Positions 8,799 to 18,261 of a stretch of DNA of 64,000 nt are shown here, piece by piece (the stretch's first letter is position 1; the number at the start of each line of letters is the position of its first letter). The stretch spans positions 62,001 through 126,000 of the forward strand of contig NZ_JAHZTC010000009.1 in NCBI RefSeq assembly GCF_019599265.1. The letters run 5' to 3'. Source of the stretch: Pontibacter sp. HSC-14F20 (lineage in GTDB: Bacteria > Bacteroidota > Bacteroidia > Cytophagales > Hymenobacteraceae). The position numbers and the translations under genes are program-made. Below the pieces are notes generated by a model. It saw only the letters and a list, made by a program, of their open reading frames with translations. It did not search any database and was not told where the DNA came from.

Positions 8799-10634
8799 TT
8801 GTCTATACTTACGCCCATACTGCAGGTCACAGATCTCGGAACCACTTTTTCCACTCGCCAGGGTATAGTCCGTGCGGTGAATCAGGTGTCGTTTGCGGTA
8901 TACCCGGGCGAGGCGGTGGCGATAGTAGGGGAGTCGGGTTCTGGGAAGTCGGTGACGGCGCTGTCGCTCATGCAGCTAATTGACACCAATGCGCAGGTTA
9001 GTGGGAAGGCCATATTTGAGTCGGCACGGCTAGGGGCGGTAGACTTGTTACAACTGAAAGAAAAGCAATTGCAACAGGTTCGTGGCAACGAGATGGGCAT
9101 GATTTTTCAAGATCCCATGTCGTCGCTCAACCCCGTCTATACCTGTGGACAACAGGTGGCAGAGGTGCTCTTGTGGCACCGTAAAATTTCAAAAAAAGAG
9201 GCGAAAGAGCGTGTATTACAACTTTTTGAGCAAGCCAGGCTTCCTAGGCCGGAGCAAATTTATAACAGTTATCCACATCAGATTTCCGGGGGACAGAAGC
9301 AACGGGTGATGATCGCCATGGCCATGGCCTGCGAACCTGCTATCCTGATTGCCGACGAACCGACTACTGCTTTAGACGTGACGGTGCAGGCCCGCATGCT
9401 CTCGCTGATCGATGAACTGCGGGTGAAGCAAAACATGGCCGTACTATTGATCAGTCATGATTTAGGGGTAGTAGCCGAGATTGCCGACCGTGTGCTGGTG
9501 ATGTACAAAGGCCGCATAGTGGAGCAAGGTAAAGTGCTCGATATTTTCACCAATCCGCAGCATCCTTATACCAAAGGTTTGCTTGCCTGTCGCCCAACGC
9601 TCAGCACCAAGTCACAAGCCAAGTTGCCTACGGTCGCTGATTGTATGGAGGAAGACGAGCAAGGTATAGTTCAGGAAAAGAAGCCGCAGGTATACGAGCC
9701 GTCGTTGGTGGACGTGGTGAATGCCTATGTGGGTACAGTCTCAGGTATAAAGCAGCAGCGCTACAACAGCCAGAAGCCGCCCTTGTTGCAGGTGCAGGAT
9801 TTACAGGTATACTTCCCCATCAAGAAAGGAATTTTCTCCCGCACCACAGGCCATGTGAAAGCCGTGGACGGGGTGAGCTTTGAGTTAAAGCACGCCCAAA
9901 CCATAGCCTTGGTAGGCGAGTCAGGAAGCGGCAAGACGACACTGGGACGGGCAATTTTAAGACTGCTGGAGACAACTGCAGGGAGCGTGCTATTCGAAGG
10001 GATGGACATCGCCGGCATGGACGCTGAAACCCTACGCAAAAGCCGCCGGCATTTCCAGATGATCTTCCAGGATCCCTATACCTCGCTCAACCCCATGCAC
10101 ACCGTAGGGGAGGCCATACTGGAACCCATGCGTGTGCATAAACTCTACGGCAGCGATAAAGAACGCCGATCTAAAATGCTGGAACTCCTTGAAAAAGTAG
10201 GACTTAAGGCGGAGTATGCGCAGCGTTATCCACAGGCTTTTTCGGGCGGACAACGGCAGCGTATTGCCATAGCACGAGCCTTGGCACTGCAACCCAAACT
10301 GTTGATATGCGATGAGTCGGTGTCGGCGCTGGATGTGTCGGTGCAGGCGCAGGTGCTCAATCTGCTCAACGAACTCAGGCGTGATTTCAACATGACCTAT
10401 ATCTTCATCACGCACGATCTGGCTGTTGCCAAGCACATGGCTGACCGTATACTGGTGATGCACAAAGGCCGCATTGTAGAGCAAGGTATACCTGCCCAGC
10501 TTTTCCAGAATCCGCAGCACGACTACACGCGTTCTCTCCTGCAAGCTATACCTGCCGGTGATCCTGAATCCATTGTGATGGCGCAGGAAAAGCGAATGAT
10601 ACTGAAAACAGGTATAGCACTGCATCAGGATTAA
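8799..10634 (+). CDS. Fused double ATPase of a peptide/nickel-type ABC importer (DppD-DppF fusion)
   Basis: One 611-residue chain carries two complete ABC ATPase domains. The first has Walker A GESGSGKS (44-51), signature SGGQKQR and Walker B ILIADEPTTALD. The second has GESGSGKT, signature SGGQRQR and LLICDESVSALD. Each is followed by the C-terminal oligopeptide-transporter extension typical of the DppD/OppF family. Such fusions (YejF, GsiA type) power oligopeptide uptake. No permease or substrate-binding protein is encoded next to it here, so its partners must be elsewhere. The TTG at 8799 is the best start: the frame extends upstream to 8619, but those residues lie opposite the HAD gene and look non-coding. 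A CACCTTTG box overlaps the start. Confidence 0.9.
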   Translation: MSILTPILQVTDLGTTFSTRQGIVRAVNQVSFAVYPGEAVAIVGESGSGKSVTALSLMQLIDTNAQVSGKAIFESARLGAVDLLQLKEKQLQQVRGNEMGMIFQDPMSSLNPVYTCGQQVAEVLLWHRKISKKEAKERVLQLFEQARLPRPEQIYNSYPHQISGGQKQRVMIAMAMACEPAILIADEPTTALDVTVQARMLSLIDELRVKQNMAVLLISHDLGVVAEIADRVLVMYKGRIVEQGKVLDIFTNPQHPYTKGLLACRPTLSTKSQAKLPTVADCMEEDEQGIVQEKKPQVYEPSLVDVVNAYVGTVSGIKQQRYNSQKPPLLQVQDLQVYFPIKKGIFSRTTGHVKAVDGVSFELKHAQTIALVGESGSGKTTLGRAILRLLETTAGSVLFEGMDIAGMDAETLRKSRRHFQMIFQDPYTSLNPMHTVGEAILEPMRVHKLYGSDKERRSKMLELLEKVGLKAEYAQRYPQAFSGGQRQRIAIARALALQPKLLICDESVSALDVSVQAQVLNLLNELRRDFNMTYIFITHDLAVAKHMADRILVMHKGRIVEQGIPAQLFQNPQHDYTRSLLQAIPAGDPESIVMAQEKRMILKTGIALHQD

Positions 10635-10805
10635 TATACCTTTCTGTATAGCCCATATATAGAGTTTTCTCTATAAATTCACCTGAAATTGATTTGGCTT
10701 TAACCTAAGTCCGGCTTGCGGGCGTATAGAGGCTAAACTATTTCAATCAAGAATTGCCATGGCCCGGGTGCGGCATACCTGCACCGGCCAATAGAAACAA
10801 GACAC

Positions 10806-13061
10806 ATGAGAAGTAAAAGACCAAGCAAAGGCGGCAGAGATAAAGACAGCCGCAACGAAAAAGGCGGCTCCCGCAGAGGCGAGTCTTCCAGAAGAGAACC
10901 ATCCGCAGGTAGCGGCTCCCGCAGAGGCGACGGACGTAAAGGCGGCAAAGACCGTTCTGCCAAAGGGATCGTGCTGGAGATGTTCTCCAGCAGCCCCGAT
11001 ACCGTATTCACGCAGCGTCAGATGAACCGGAGGCTGGGTATAGTTGACAAGAAAGGCCGCGATGAACTACAGGTTATTGTCAACCAGCTGGTGCGCGAGA
11101 ACAAACTGTTGCTGATAGACGGTGACAAATACCAACTCAACCTACGCGTCAACATCATCACGGGCCGCGTAGATTTGGCCAACAGCAAGTACGCCTACAT
11201 TGTATCCGAAGAGACAGAAGACGATGTACGCGTATTCCGTGAGCACCTGAAATATGCCATGGACGGCGACCTGGTGAAAGTGGAAGTGCTGCCAAGAGTG
11301 CATGGAGGACGTGCTGAAGGTATGGTGATCGAGGTACTGGAGCGTTCGCGCACCGAACTGGTAGGCCTGATGGAACTTACCAAAAACTTTGGCTTCGTAG
11401 TGCCCGACTTCAAGCGACTCTATTTCGACGTATTTGTGGGAGAGCGTAACCTGAATGGAGCCCAGTCAGGCGACAAGGTGCTGGTGAAGATCATTGAATG
11501 GCCAAAAGAGCCCGGCAAGAACCCAACGGGCGAGGTAATTCGTGTGTTTGGACCGGCCGGCGAGCACGAGGCTGAGATTCACTCCATCATGGCCGAGTTC
11601 GGACTGCCGTTCGAGTTTCCGGAGGCTGTGGAAGAAGAAGCTGAACAGATATCTGACAAAATACCGGCAGGCGAGATTGCCAAGCGACGCGACATGCGCG
11701 ATGTGACCACCTTTACCATTGACCCTGCCGATGCCAAAGACTTTGATGATGCACTTTCCATCCAAAAGCTAGAAAACGGTAACTGGGAAATAGGCGTGCA
11801 CATTGCCGACGTGACGCATTACGTGCATCCGCGCAGCATCCTGGAGAAGGAAGCTTTCCACAGAGCTACTTCGGTATACCTGGTGGATAGAACCATCCCG
11901 ATGTTGCCAGAGCGTCTCTCAAATGGCCTTTGCTCGCTAAGACCAAACGAAGAGAAGCTGACTTTCTCGGTCGTGTTTGAGATTGACGACAACGGCAAAC
12001 TCTACGACACCTGGTATGGTCGCACGATTACGTATTCTGATCGCCGCTTTGCTTACGAAGAGGCACAGGAGCGCATAGAGTCCGGAGAAGGCGACTTTGC
12101 CGAGGAGATCAACGTCCTGAACAACATTGCCAAGAAACTGCAGGCCAAACGCTTTAAAAATGGCGCCATCAGCTTCGAGACAACCGAAGTGAAATTTAAG
12201 CTCGATGAAAACGGGAAACCGCTCTCTGTCTATGTGAAGGAGCGCAAAGATGCCCACAAGTTGATCGAGGAATTCATGCTCCTGGCAAACAAAAAGGTGG
12301 CTGAGTTTGTCTACGGCTTAGGCAAAGGCAAAAAGCGCCCGACTATGGTATACCGTACGCACGGCTCTCCTGATCCTGACAAGCTAAACACGTTCTCACT
12401 CTTCGCTCGCAAGTTTGGGTATAAAGTAGACCCTGAAGGCGATATTTCGGAAGAGCTGAACAACCTGACGCACGAAATTGAAGGTAAGCCGGAACAAAGC
12501 GTGCTGCAGAACCTGGCGATCCGGACGATGGCCAAAGCCAAGTATAGCACCGAGCCCGAGGGCCACTTTGGTCTGGCCTTTGACCACTACTCGCACTTCA
12601 CGTCACCGATTCGTCGTTACCCCGATATGATGGCGCACCGCCTGTTGCAGCATTACCTGGATGGTGGTACTTCGGAGGACAAAGAGGCTTTTGAGGAACG
12701 TTGCCGCCATTCATCTGAGATGGAAAAACGTGCCGCTGATGCCGAGCGTGCCTCCATTAAGTACAAGCAGGTGGAGTTTATGAAGGACACCATTGGCAAC
12801 CAATACAAAGGAATTGTGTCTGGTGTGACAGAATGGGGTATCTTTGTGGAGATTGAAGAAAACAAGTGCGAAGGTATGGTGCGCCTCTCAAGTCTGAACG
12901 ACGACTACTACGAGCTGGACGCCAACAACTACCGCATCATTGGTCGTCAGTCGAAACGCATCATCTCGTTTGGAGATGAAGTGATGGTCGAGATTGTGAG
13001 CGCCAACATGGCCGAGCGCACCATCGACATGGAACTGGTAGAAACCCTTAAAACACACTAA
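10806..13061 (+). CDS. rnr: Ribonuclease R
   Basis: 3'-5' exoribonuclease of the RNB family that degrades structured RNA. The 751 residues comprise a basic, Gly/Ser/Arg-rich tail (about 1-50), a winged-helix segment, cold-shock domains, the RNB catalytic domain with metal-binding aspartates in IDPADAKDFDDA (Asp306, 312, 314, 315), and a C-terminal S1 domain (about 665-745, with GIFVEIEEN). The low-complexity N-terminal tail resembles the much longer tail on the pseudouridine synthase at 42.7 kb and probably binds RNA. The polyprenyl synthase start codon lies 8 bp after its stop, suggesting co-transcription. Confidence 0.95.
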   Translation: MRSKRPSKGGRDKDSRNEKGGSRRGESSRREPSAGSGSRRGDGRKGGKDRSAKGIVLEMFSSSPDTVFTQRQMNRRLGIVDKKGRDELQVIVNQLVRENKLLLIDGDKYQLNLRVNIITGRVDLANSKYAYIVSEETEDDVRVFREHLKYAMDGDLVKVEVLPRVHGGRAEGMVIEVLERSRTELVGLMELTKNFGFVVPDFKRLYFDVFVGERNLNGAQSGDKVLVKIIEWPKEPGKNPTGEVIRVFGPAGEHEAEIHSIMAEFGLPFEFPEAVEEEAEQISDKIPAGEIAKRRDMRDVTTFTIDPADAKDFDDALSIQKLENGNWEIGVHIADVTHYVHPRSILEKEAFHRATSVYLVDRTIPMLPERLSNGLCSLRPNEEKLTFSVVFEIDDNGKLYDTWYGRTITYSDRRFAYEEAQERIESGEGDFAEEINVLNNIAKKLQAKRFKNGAISFETTEVKFKLDENGKPLSVYVKERKDAHKLIEEFMLLANKKVAEFVYGLGKGKKRPTMVYRTHGSPDPDKLNTFSLFARKFGYKVDPEGDISEELNNLTHEIEGKPEQSVLQNLAIRTMAKAKYSTEPEGHFGLAFDHYSHFTSPIRRYPDMMAHRLLQHYLDGGTSEDKEAFEERCRHSSEMEKRAADAERASIKYKQVEFMKDTIGNQYKGIVSGVTEWGIFVEIEENKCEGMVRLSSLNDDYYELDANNYRIIGRQSKRIISFGDEVMVEIVSANMAERTIDMELVETLKTH

Positions 13062-13069
13062 TACAACCT

Positions 13070-14044
13070 GTGGATATTACGCAGCTTTCAACCCAGCTTA
13101 ACCAAACGCTGAATACCCTCCGCTTTGGCGACCAGCCAACGGAATTGTACGAACCCATCCGCTACATTATGTCGTTGGGCGGAAAGCGGATAAGGCCCTT
13201 GCTGGTGCTTTTGGCTGCAAAAATGTACGATGATGATGTGGAAAACGTGCTATTGCCCGCTGCGGCGGTAGAGGTTTTCCACAACTTCACGCTCATGCAC
13301 GACGACATCATGGACAAGGCCCCACTGCGCCGCGGTAACCCAACCGTGCACGAAAAGTGGAATGCCAACACCGCCATTCTGAGCGGAGACGTGATGCTGG
13401 TACGCGCTTACGAAATGATGTTAGGCATAGCCCCCGACAAACTGGGCAAAGTGCTGCAGCTTTTCAGCAAAACAGCCGCTGAGGTATGCGAAGGCCAGCA
13501 ACTCGACATGAACTTCGAGCGTCGACAGCAGGTGAGCATCGAAGAGTACATCCACATGATCACGCTCAAAACAGCCGTGCTGCTGGGTTTCAGTCTCGAG
13601 TTGGGTGCCATGCTGCAGGGAGCCCCTGACAGCGACGCCGAGCACTTGAAGGGGTTCGGAGACAACGTAGGTATAGCCTTCCAGCTGCGCGATGATTTGC
13701 TCGATGTGTACGGCGATAAGGCCAAGTTCGGCAAACAGGTCGGCGGCGATATTCTGTCAGATAAGAAGACCTTTCTGATGCTGAAGGCGCTGGAGCAAGC
13801 CAACAAGGAACAACTGCAAACCATACTCGACTGGCGTGACAACACTGATGCAGGTATAGCCGAAGAAAAAGTACAGGCCATTACCGCCGTTTACAACCAG
13901 CTCAACATCCGAAAGCAAACCGAACAGCAAATCGATTTCTATTTCCAGCAAGCCCTGTATCACTTAGAGGCCGTGCAGGTACCAGTCGAGCGTAAAGCTA
14001 CCATTCATGGGCTGGCCCTGCAGCTAATGGAGAGGGACAGTTAG
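13070..14044 (+). CDS. Polyprenyl (trans-isoprenyl) diphosphate synthase
   Basis: Head-to-tail condensing prenyltransferase, 324 residues. The first aspartate-rich motif is DDIMD (78-82) and the second DDLLD (209-213), with the GGKRIRP segment (37-43) that binds isopentenyl diphosphate. It makes the all-trans chain used for menaquinone or another long-chain isoprenoid; product length cannot be read reliably from the residues upstream of the first motif. Translation starts at a GTG (13070), 8 bp after the rnr stop, so it is likely translated from an rnr transcript. Two GGTATAGC copies lie inside the gene. Confidence 0.92.
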   Translation: MDITQLSTQLNQTLNTLRFGDQPTELYEPIRYIMSLGGKRIRPLLVLLAAKMYDDDVENVLLPAAAVEVFHNFTLMHDDIMDKAPLRRGNPTVHEKWNANTAILSGDVMLVRAYEMMLGIAPDKLGKVLQLFSKTAAEVCEGQQLDMNFERRQQVSIEEYIHMITLKTAVLLGFSLELGAMLQGAPDSDAEHLKGFGDNVGIAFQLRDDLLDVYGDKAKFGKQVGGDILSDKKTFLMLKALEQANKEQLQTILDWRDNTDAGIAEEKVQAITAVYNQLNIRKQTEQQIDFYFQQALYHLEAVQVPVERKATIHGLALQLMERDS

Positions 14045-14301
14045 AATTGTTAAAATGTTGGTTCGCTAGTGTTGAATCCTCAGGTATAGATTCGCAGGTA
14101 TAGCATAAAGCTTTTCCGGCTTGTAAAGTTTGCCCGACCTTAATTGGTTTACAAGAATTCTGAAGCCATAAAAAGTCGCCCATTATAAACTTGCGGCAGA
14201 AATAAATTCCGATTTTTAGTAGTGAAAATGATTCATCATTCTTGAGTAATCATTTGTCAATAATTCACTCATTCACTCAACCACTCATTCAAAATTAAAA
14301 A

Positions 14302-14931
14302 ATGAGCGTTACCGTCATCCTGATTATCATTACAGTGGGCATTTCGATGTATGCCTGGAAGAACCACGACCTGATGCAGAACTGGATTTTTCATCCGTAC
14401 TCCGTGGCACGTGACAACTCGTGGCATCGCTTCCTGACTTCGGGCTTCCTGCACGCGGATTATACTCACCTGTTCTTTAACATGTTCACGCTGTATTTCT
14501 TTGGAAATGCCGTGGAGATGACTTTCGGTGCAATTTTTGGAGATGTAACAGGTATACTTATCTACATGTTGATTTATCTGGGCGGCATTATCGTGTCAGA
14601 TATACCTACTTTCCTGAAGCACCGCGACGACCCGTCTTACCGGGCTTTAGGTGCTTCGGGTGGTGTGGCTTCGGTCGTGTTCTCCAGCATACTCTTTTAC
14701 CCGACACAGGATATTTGCCTCTACGCTATTCTTTGTATACCTGGCTTCATCCTCGGCATTCTATACCTGATGTACTCCTACTTCCAGGGCAAGCGCATGG
14801 GCGACAACATCAACCACGATGCCCACTTTTACGGTGCGGTGTACGGCATGGTCATAAGCCTGGCTTTAGTACCAAAGGCAGGCCCATTGTTTATCGAGCA
14901 AATCAGCAACTGGCGCTTACCTTTTTTATAG
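14302..14931 (+). CDS. Rhomboid-family intramembrane serine protease
   Basis: 209 residues with about six membrane segments. The catalytic serine is Ser119 in GASGG and the partner histidine is probably His175 in AHFYG. The conserved WHRFLTSGFLHADYTHLFFNM segment (oxyanion loop region) is near residues 41-61. It cleaves membrane-embedded substrates, which are not known here. A second, larger rhomboid is encoded at 29958. The 257 bp upstream contain short direct repeats of CACTCATTC just before the start and two GGTATAG copies near 14082 and 14095. Confidence 0.9.
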   Translation: MSVTVILIIITVGISMYAWKNHDLMQNWIFHPYSVARDNSWHRFLTSGFLHADYTHLFFNMFTLYFFGNAVEMTFGAIFGDVTGILIYMLIYLGGIIVSDIPTFLKHRDDPSYRALGASGGVASVVFSSILFYPTQDICLYAILCIPGFILGILYLMYSYFQGKRMGDNINHDAHFYGAVYGMVISLALVPKAGPLFIEQISNWRLPFL

Positions 14932-15033
14932 GAGGAAGTACAATTGCACTTTATTGGCCTGATTCTTCGATATTAAAATCAGGCTGAGAGCCGATGGATT
15001 CCGTATAAATACTAAAGTCATGCATTTATACTG

Positions 15034-15507
15034 ATGAAATCGAAACTATACTATCTATACCTTGGAATTGTACTTCTTGTAGCCTTCTTCCTGACGAGCA
15101 GTCAGGCAGTAGCGCAGGATGCTGCCCTGCAGCGCACCACTATTATGCAGTATGTCATTAACGAGCGCCCTGTGCTGGCCGAGCTTTTGACTACGGCAGG
15201 TATGGCGCCTGCTCTCTCCGGCAGCACATCCTATACCTTGCTGATGCCCCCCGAAGCACGCCTGCAGGAACTAAAAGGGCAATCAGTAGAGAAAATACGC
15301 GCTGTTATGGCGATGCACCTGGTGAAGGGCGCTCTCTCCGGAACCGACTTTAAAGAGGGCAGCAACCTGCAGACCTATAGCGGCGCGACACTGAATGTTT
15401 GCCGTAAAAAAGGAAACACCCTGCTGAACGGCGTGGAGTTGCGCCCAACAGATATTGCTCTGCGAAATGGAACGGTGCATGAACTGACAGGCCTGTTGCA
15501 ACCTTAA
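15034..15507 (+). CDS. Secreted fasciclin (FAS1) domain protein
   Basis: 157 residues with an N-terminal signal peptide (cleavage probably after AVAQ, about residue 28) and one FAS1 domain. The H1-like segment is YTLLMPPEARLQEL, and the conserved His-Leu box is MAMHLVKGAL, followed by the C-terminal NGTVHELTGLL. FAS1 domains in Bacteroidota are secreted or surface adhesion modules. This one is a bare single domain without an anchor. Confidence 0.8.
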   Translation: MKSKLYYLYLGIVLLVAFFLTSSQAVAQDAALQRTTIMQYVINERPVLAELLTTAGMAPALSGSTSYTLLMPPEARLQELKGQSVEKIRAVMAMHLVKGALSGTDFKEGSNLQTYSGATLNVCRKKGNTLLNGVELRPTDIALRNGTVHELTGLLQP

Positions 15508-15628
15508 AAACAGAAAACGTCCTGCTCGAATTCAGAATTGCACATTTTTACTCTCAATCAGCCTATTACTCCTTGGATAGGTATAATGCATCCGTCAGTA
15601 GGTTGCGTATGCTATACAGGAGCCTTCT

Positions 15629-16066
15629 ATGGATAACAAAACACAATATAACGACCCCTCTATACCTGCCCAACAGCATGTTGTCCGAAATTCATGTTAC
15701 GAAATCGGTTATGACGGCATCCGGAACAGAGTATATTTCAGCATACTGGGCTTTTGGAAAAATGCCGACAGCGTACCTGATTTTTTGAACGACTGGGACA
15801 AAGCATTGCAACTGGTTCGGTCAGGTTTTACCCTTTTGGTTGACATGCGCACCATGATTACCCATCCGCACCAGCTCAACCGCCTCCACGAAGAGTCGCA
15901 GCGCAGGATGAAAGCTGCCGGATTAAGCAGAATTGCCAACGTGATGCCGGTAGATAAAATTGCTAGTTTGCAAGTGGCAGACATTGTTAAGCAGATAGAA
16001 GTGCCTTCTCAGCATTTTGAAACCTGCGAAGCGGCCCAACAATGGCTGAATGAAACCATTGCGTAA
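15629..16066 (+). CDS. Hypothetical protein, SpoIIAA/STAS-like
   Basis: 145 residues without signal peptide or membrane segment. The order of elements (a beta-strand YFSILGFW, a helix around VPDFLNDWDKAL, then FTLLVDMR and a later IANVMPVDKIA) is reminiscent of the SpoIIAA-like/STAS fold, but this is only a pattern resemblance. It stands alone between the FAS1 gene and the SLC13 gene. Function unknown. Confidence 0.6.
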   Translation: MDNKTQYNDPSIPAQQHVVRNSCYEIGYDGIRNRVYFSILGFWKNADSVPDFLNDWDKALQLVRSGFTLLVDMRTMITHPHQLNRLHEESQRRMKAAGLSRIANVMPVDKIASLQVADIVKQIEVPSQHFETCEAAQQWLNETIA

Positions 16067-16253
16067 CATCTTGACGCTTACCGGATTTCTTTTTCCGGCA
16101 ATACTTTTTCCCCTTTCCGCTATTTTCTATCTTTTGTAACTGTTTGGCCGCAAATACAGTTATAGCTACCAATTATTTCGCCTCTAGTCCGTGGCAACGC
16201 TATACCTGCTGACCGACAGCTTACAAGGTCGGTTCTATCCTTAACTATCGAGC

Positions 16254-18032
16254 ATGACGTACGAGATTGGCGTGGTTCTATCTGTGATAGCGGTGGCTGT
16301 AGTGCTTTTCGTCAGCGAGAAGCTCTCCATCGACACGACGGCCATTCTGGTAATGACACTCTTCATGATGCTCGGCATACTCACGCCGGCCGAAGGACTA
16401 GCCGGTTTCAGCAACCCGGCCACTATCACGGTAGCCTGCATGTTCATCATCAGCTCTGCCATTTTCAAGTCGGGTTCTTTGAGTAATGTGGGCGTGTTGC
16501 TTACCCGGATAGGTCGCAAAAGTAACCTGCTTTGTTTATTGGCGGTGATGCTGGTGGCAGCTATGCTGTCCGCTTTTGTTAACGATACGGCGGTGGTGGC
16601 CCTGCTGATGCCCATGGTGATACAAGTAGCCCGCGACACCCGCATCAGTCCTGCCAAACTGCTGATGCCCCTCTCTTTCGGTGCGTTACTGGGTGGCGTC
16701 TGTACCCTGATCGGTACTTCTACTAACATACTGGTGAGCGGTATTGCCGAGGCGCAGGGCGAGGAACCTATTGGCATGTTTGAACTCACATCGGCCGGAA
16801 TATTTTTCCTGATAACCGGAGTACTTTACATGTTGTTTGTGGGCCGTTTCCTGTTACCCAACCGAAAGGTGGCCGAAGACCTGACAGAAGATTTTAACAT
16901 GGGCGACTACCTGACAGAAATTGTGCTGTTGCCCGATTCGCCCTCGGTGGGTATGCCGCTCAGGAGCTCTAGTCTGGTGCAGAACCTGGACATAGACGTG
17001 CTGCAAGTCACCCGCGACAAGTATAAACTCAACGCCACACCCTATACCATGCTGCGAGCAGGCGATGTGCTGAAGGTGCGTTGCGATGTAGAGAAACTCA
17101 AGAAAATGAAGGAGGAGAAGGGCATCAAGTTGAAATCGGAGCGAAAGCTCAAAGATGAAGATTTGAACAGTGCCAACTCAAAACTCTTCGAGGCCATCGT
17201 AACGCCCAACTCCTACATGGTGGGCAAGTCCCTGAAAGAACTCGACTTCAGGGCCTACAACCACGGGGCTACGGTGGTCGCCATCCGGCACCGCGACGAA
17301 ATCCTACACGAAAAACTCACCCATACCCATCTCTCGGCTGGTGATGTGCTCCTCATTTCGGCCGACAAAAGCCAGGCCCAGAACCTGCGAAACAACGAAG
17401 ACATTTTGCTCATCTCCGAAACAGAGCGCAGCCACTACGACTACAGCAAGATTATACCTGTACTGGTAATAGGAGCAGGCGTGGTGATAACGGCAGCCAC
17501 AGGACTGGCGCATATTGTGCTCAGTGCCTTGGTAGGGGTGCTACTGCTGGTGCTTACCAAATCCATACGCCTCGACGAACTCTACAAGTCCATTGAGTGG
17601 AAAGTGATTTTTATGCTGGCTGGTGTACTCTCCATGGGTACAGCCCTCGAAAAGACCGGCGCCGCTAGTCTGCTTTCAGGCTTTCTGGTGGAGTCGATTG
17701 GTAGTTATGGGCCGCATGCGCTCTTGTCGGCTTTCTTCTTCATCTCTTTTATGTCTACTAATTTTATGTCGAACAACGCCACGGCAGCCTTACTGGCACC
17801 TATTGCCATTGTGGCGGCCAAGGAGATGGGGGTGAGTGTTCGGCCTTTTCTGGTGGCGGTGACCTATGCGGCTTCCCTTAGTTTTATGACCCCCATGGGC
17901 TATCAGACCAACACCATGATTTACGGGCCGGGCAATTACAAATTTATGGACTACCTGCGTGTGGGTACGCCGCTCAATATGCTGCTGTGGCTGGTGGCTT
18001 CGATCATCATACCTTTCTTCTTTCCTTTTTAA
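16254..18032 (+). CDS. SLC13/DASS-family permease with two RCK_C domains
   Basis: 592-residue inner-membrane transporter. The N- and C-terminal halves are multi-spanning and carry the SLC13 signatures IGTSTNILVSG and FMSNNATAALLAP, plus SFMTPMGYQTN near the end. Between them, about residues 220-390, lie two soluble TrkA-C (RCK_C) domains (LPDSPSVGMPL..., TPNSYMVGKSLKEL...), which usually bind small regulatory ligands. The family moves di/tricarboxylates or sulfate with sodium. The substrate cannot be decided here, and no sulfate-assimilation or dicarboxylate genes are adjacent. Confidence 0.9.
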   Translation: MTYEIGVVLSVIAVAVVLFVSEKLSIDTTAILVMTLFMMLGILTPAEGLAGFSNPATITVACMFIISSAIFKSGSLSNVGVLLTRIGRKSNLLCLLAVMLVAAMLSAFVNDTAVVALLMPMVIQVARDTRISPAKLLMPLSFGALLGGVCTLIGTSTNILVSGIAEAQGEEPIGMFELTSAGIFFLITGVLYMLFVGRFLLPNRKVAEDLTEDFNMGDYLTEIVLLPDSPSVGMPLRSSSLVQNLDIDVLQVTRDKYKLNATPYTMLRAGDVLKVRCDVEKLKKMKEEKGIKLKSERKLKDEDLNSANSKLFEAIVTPNSYMVGKSLKELDFRAYNHGATVVAIRHRDEILHEKLTHTHLSAGDVLLISADKSQAQNLRNNEDILLISETERSHYDYSKIIPVLVIGAGVVITAATGLAHIVLSALVGVLLLVLTKSIRLDELYKSIEWKVIFMLAGVLSMGTALEKTGAASLLSGFLVESIGSYGPHALLSAFFFISFMSTNFMSNNATAALLAPIAIVAAKEMGVSVRPFLVAVTYAASLSFMTPMGYQTNTMIYGPGNYKFMDYLRVGTPLNMLLWLVASIIIPFFFPF

Positions 18033-18261
18033 ATTGTTCCACGTGTGACAAGCTTGGTGGCTGAAGGTATAAATTAATGTTAAACGACTTATAACCAACG
18101 CTATTTGGCGACGTAATTTATCAACTCAGCTTTTGGATTACCGTAAAATCAAAATGTTGTTTTGAAACAGATGCAGGCACCTGACAAACTCAAACGGAGT
18201 TTGTAAACGCCTGGCCACACGTTCGTCCACACAAGAAGTATATACCTTAGCTACACCAACC

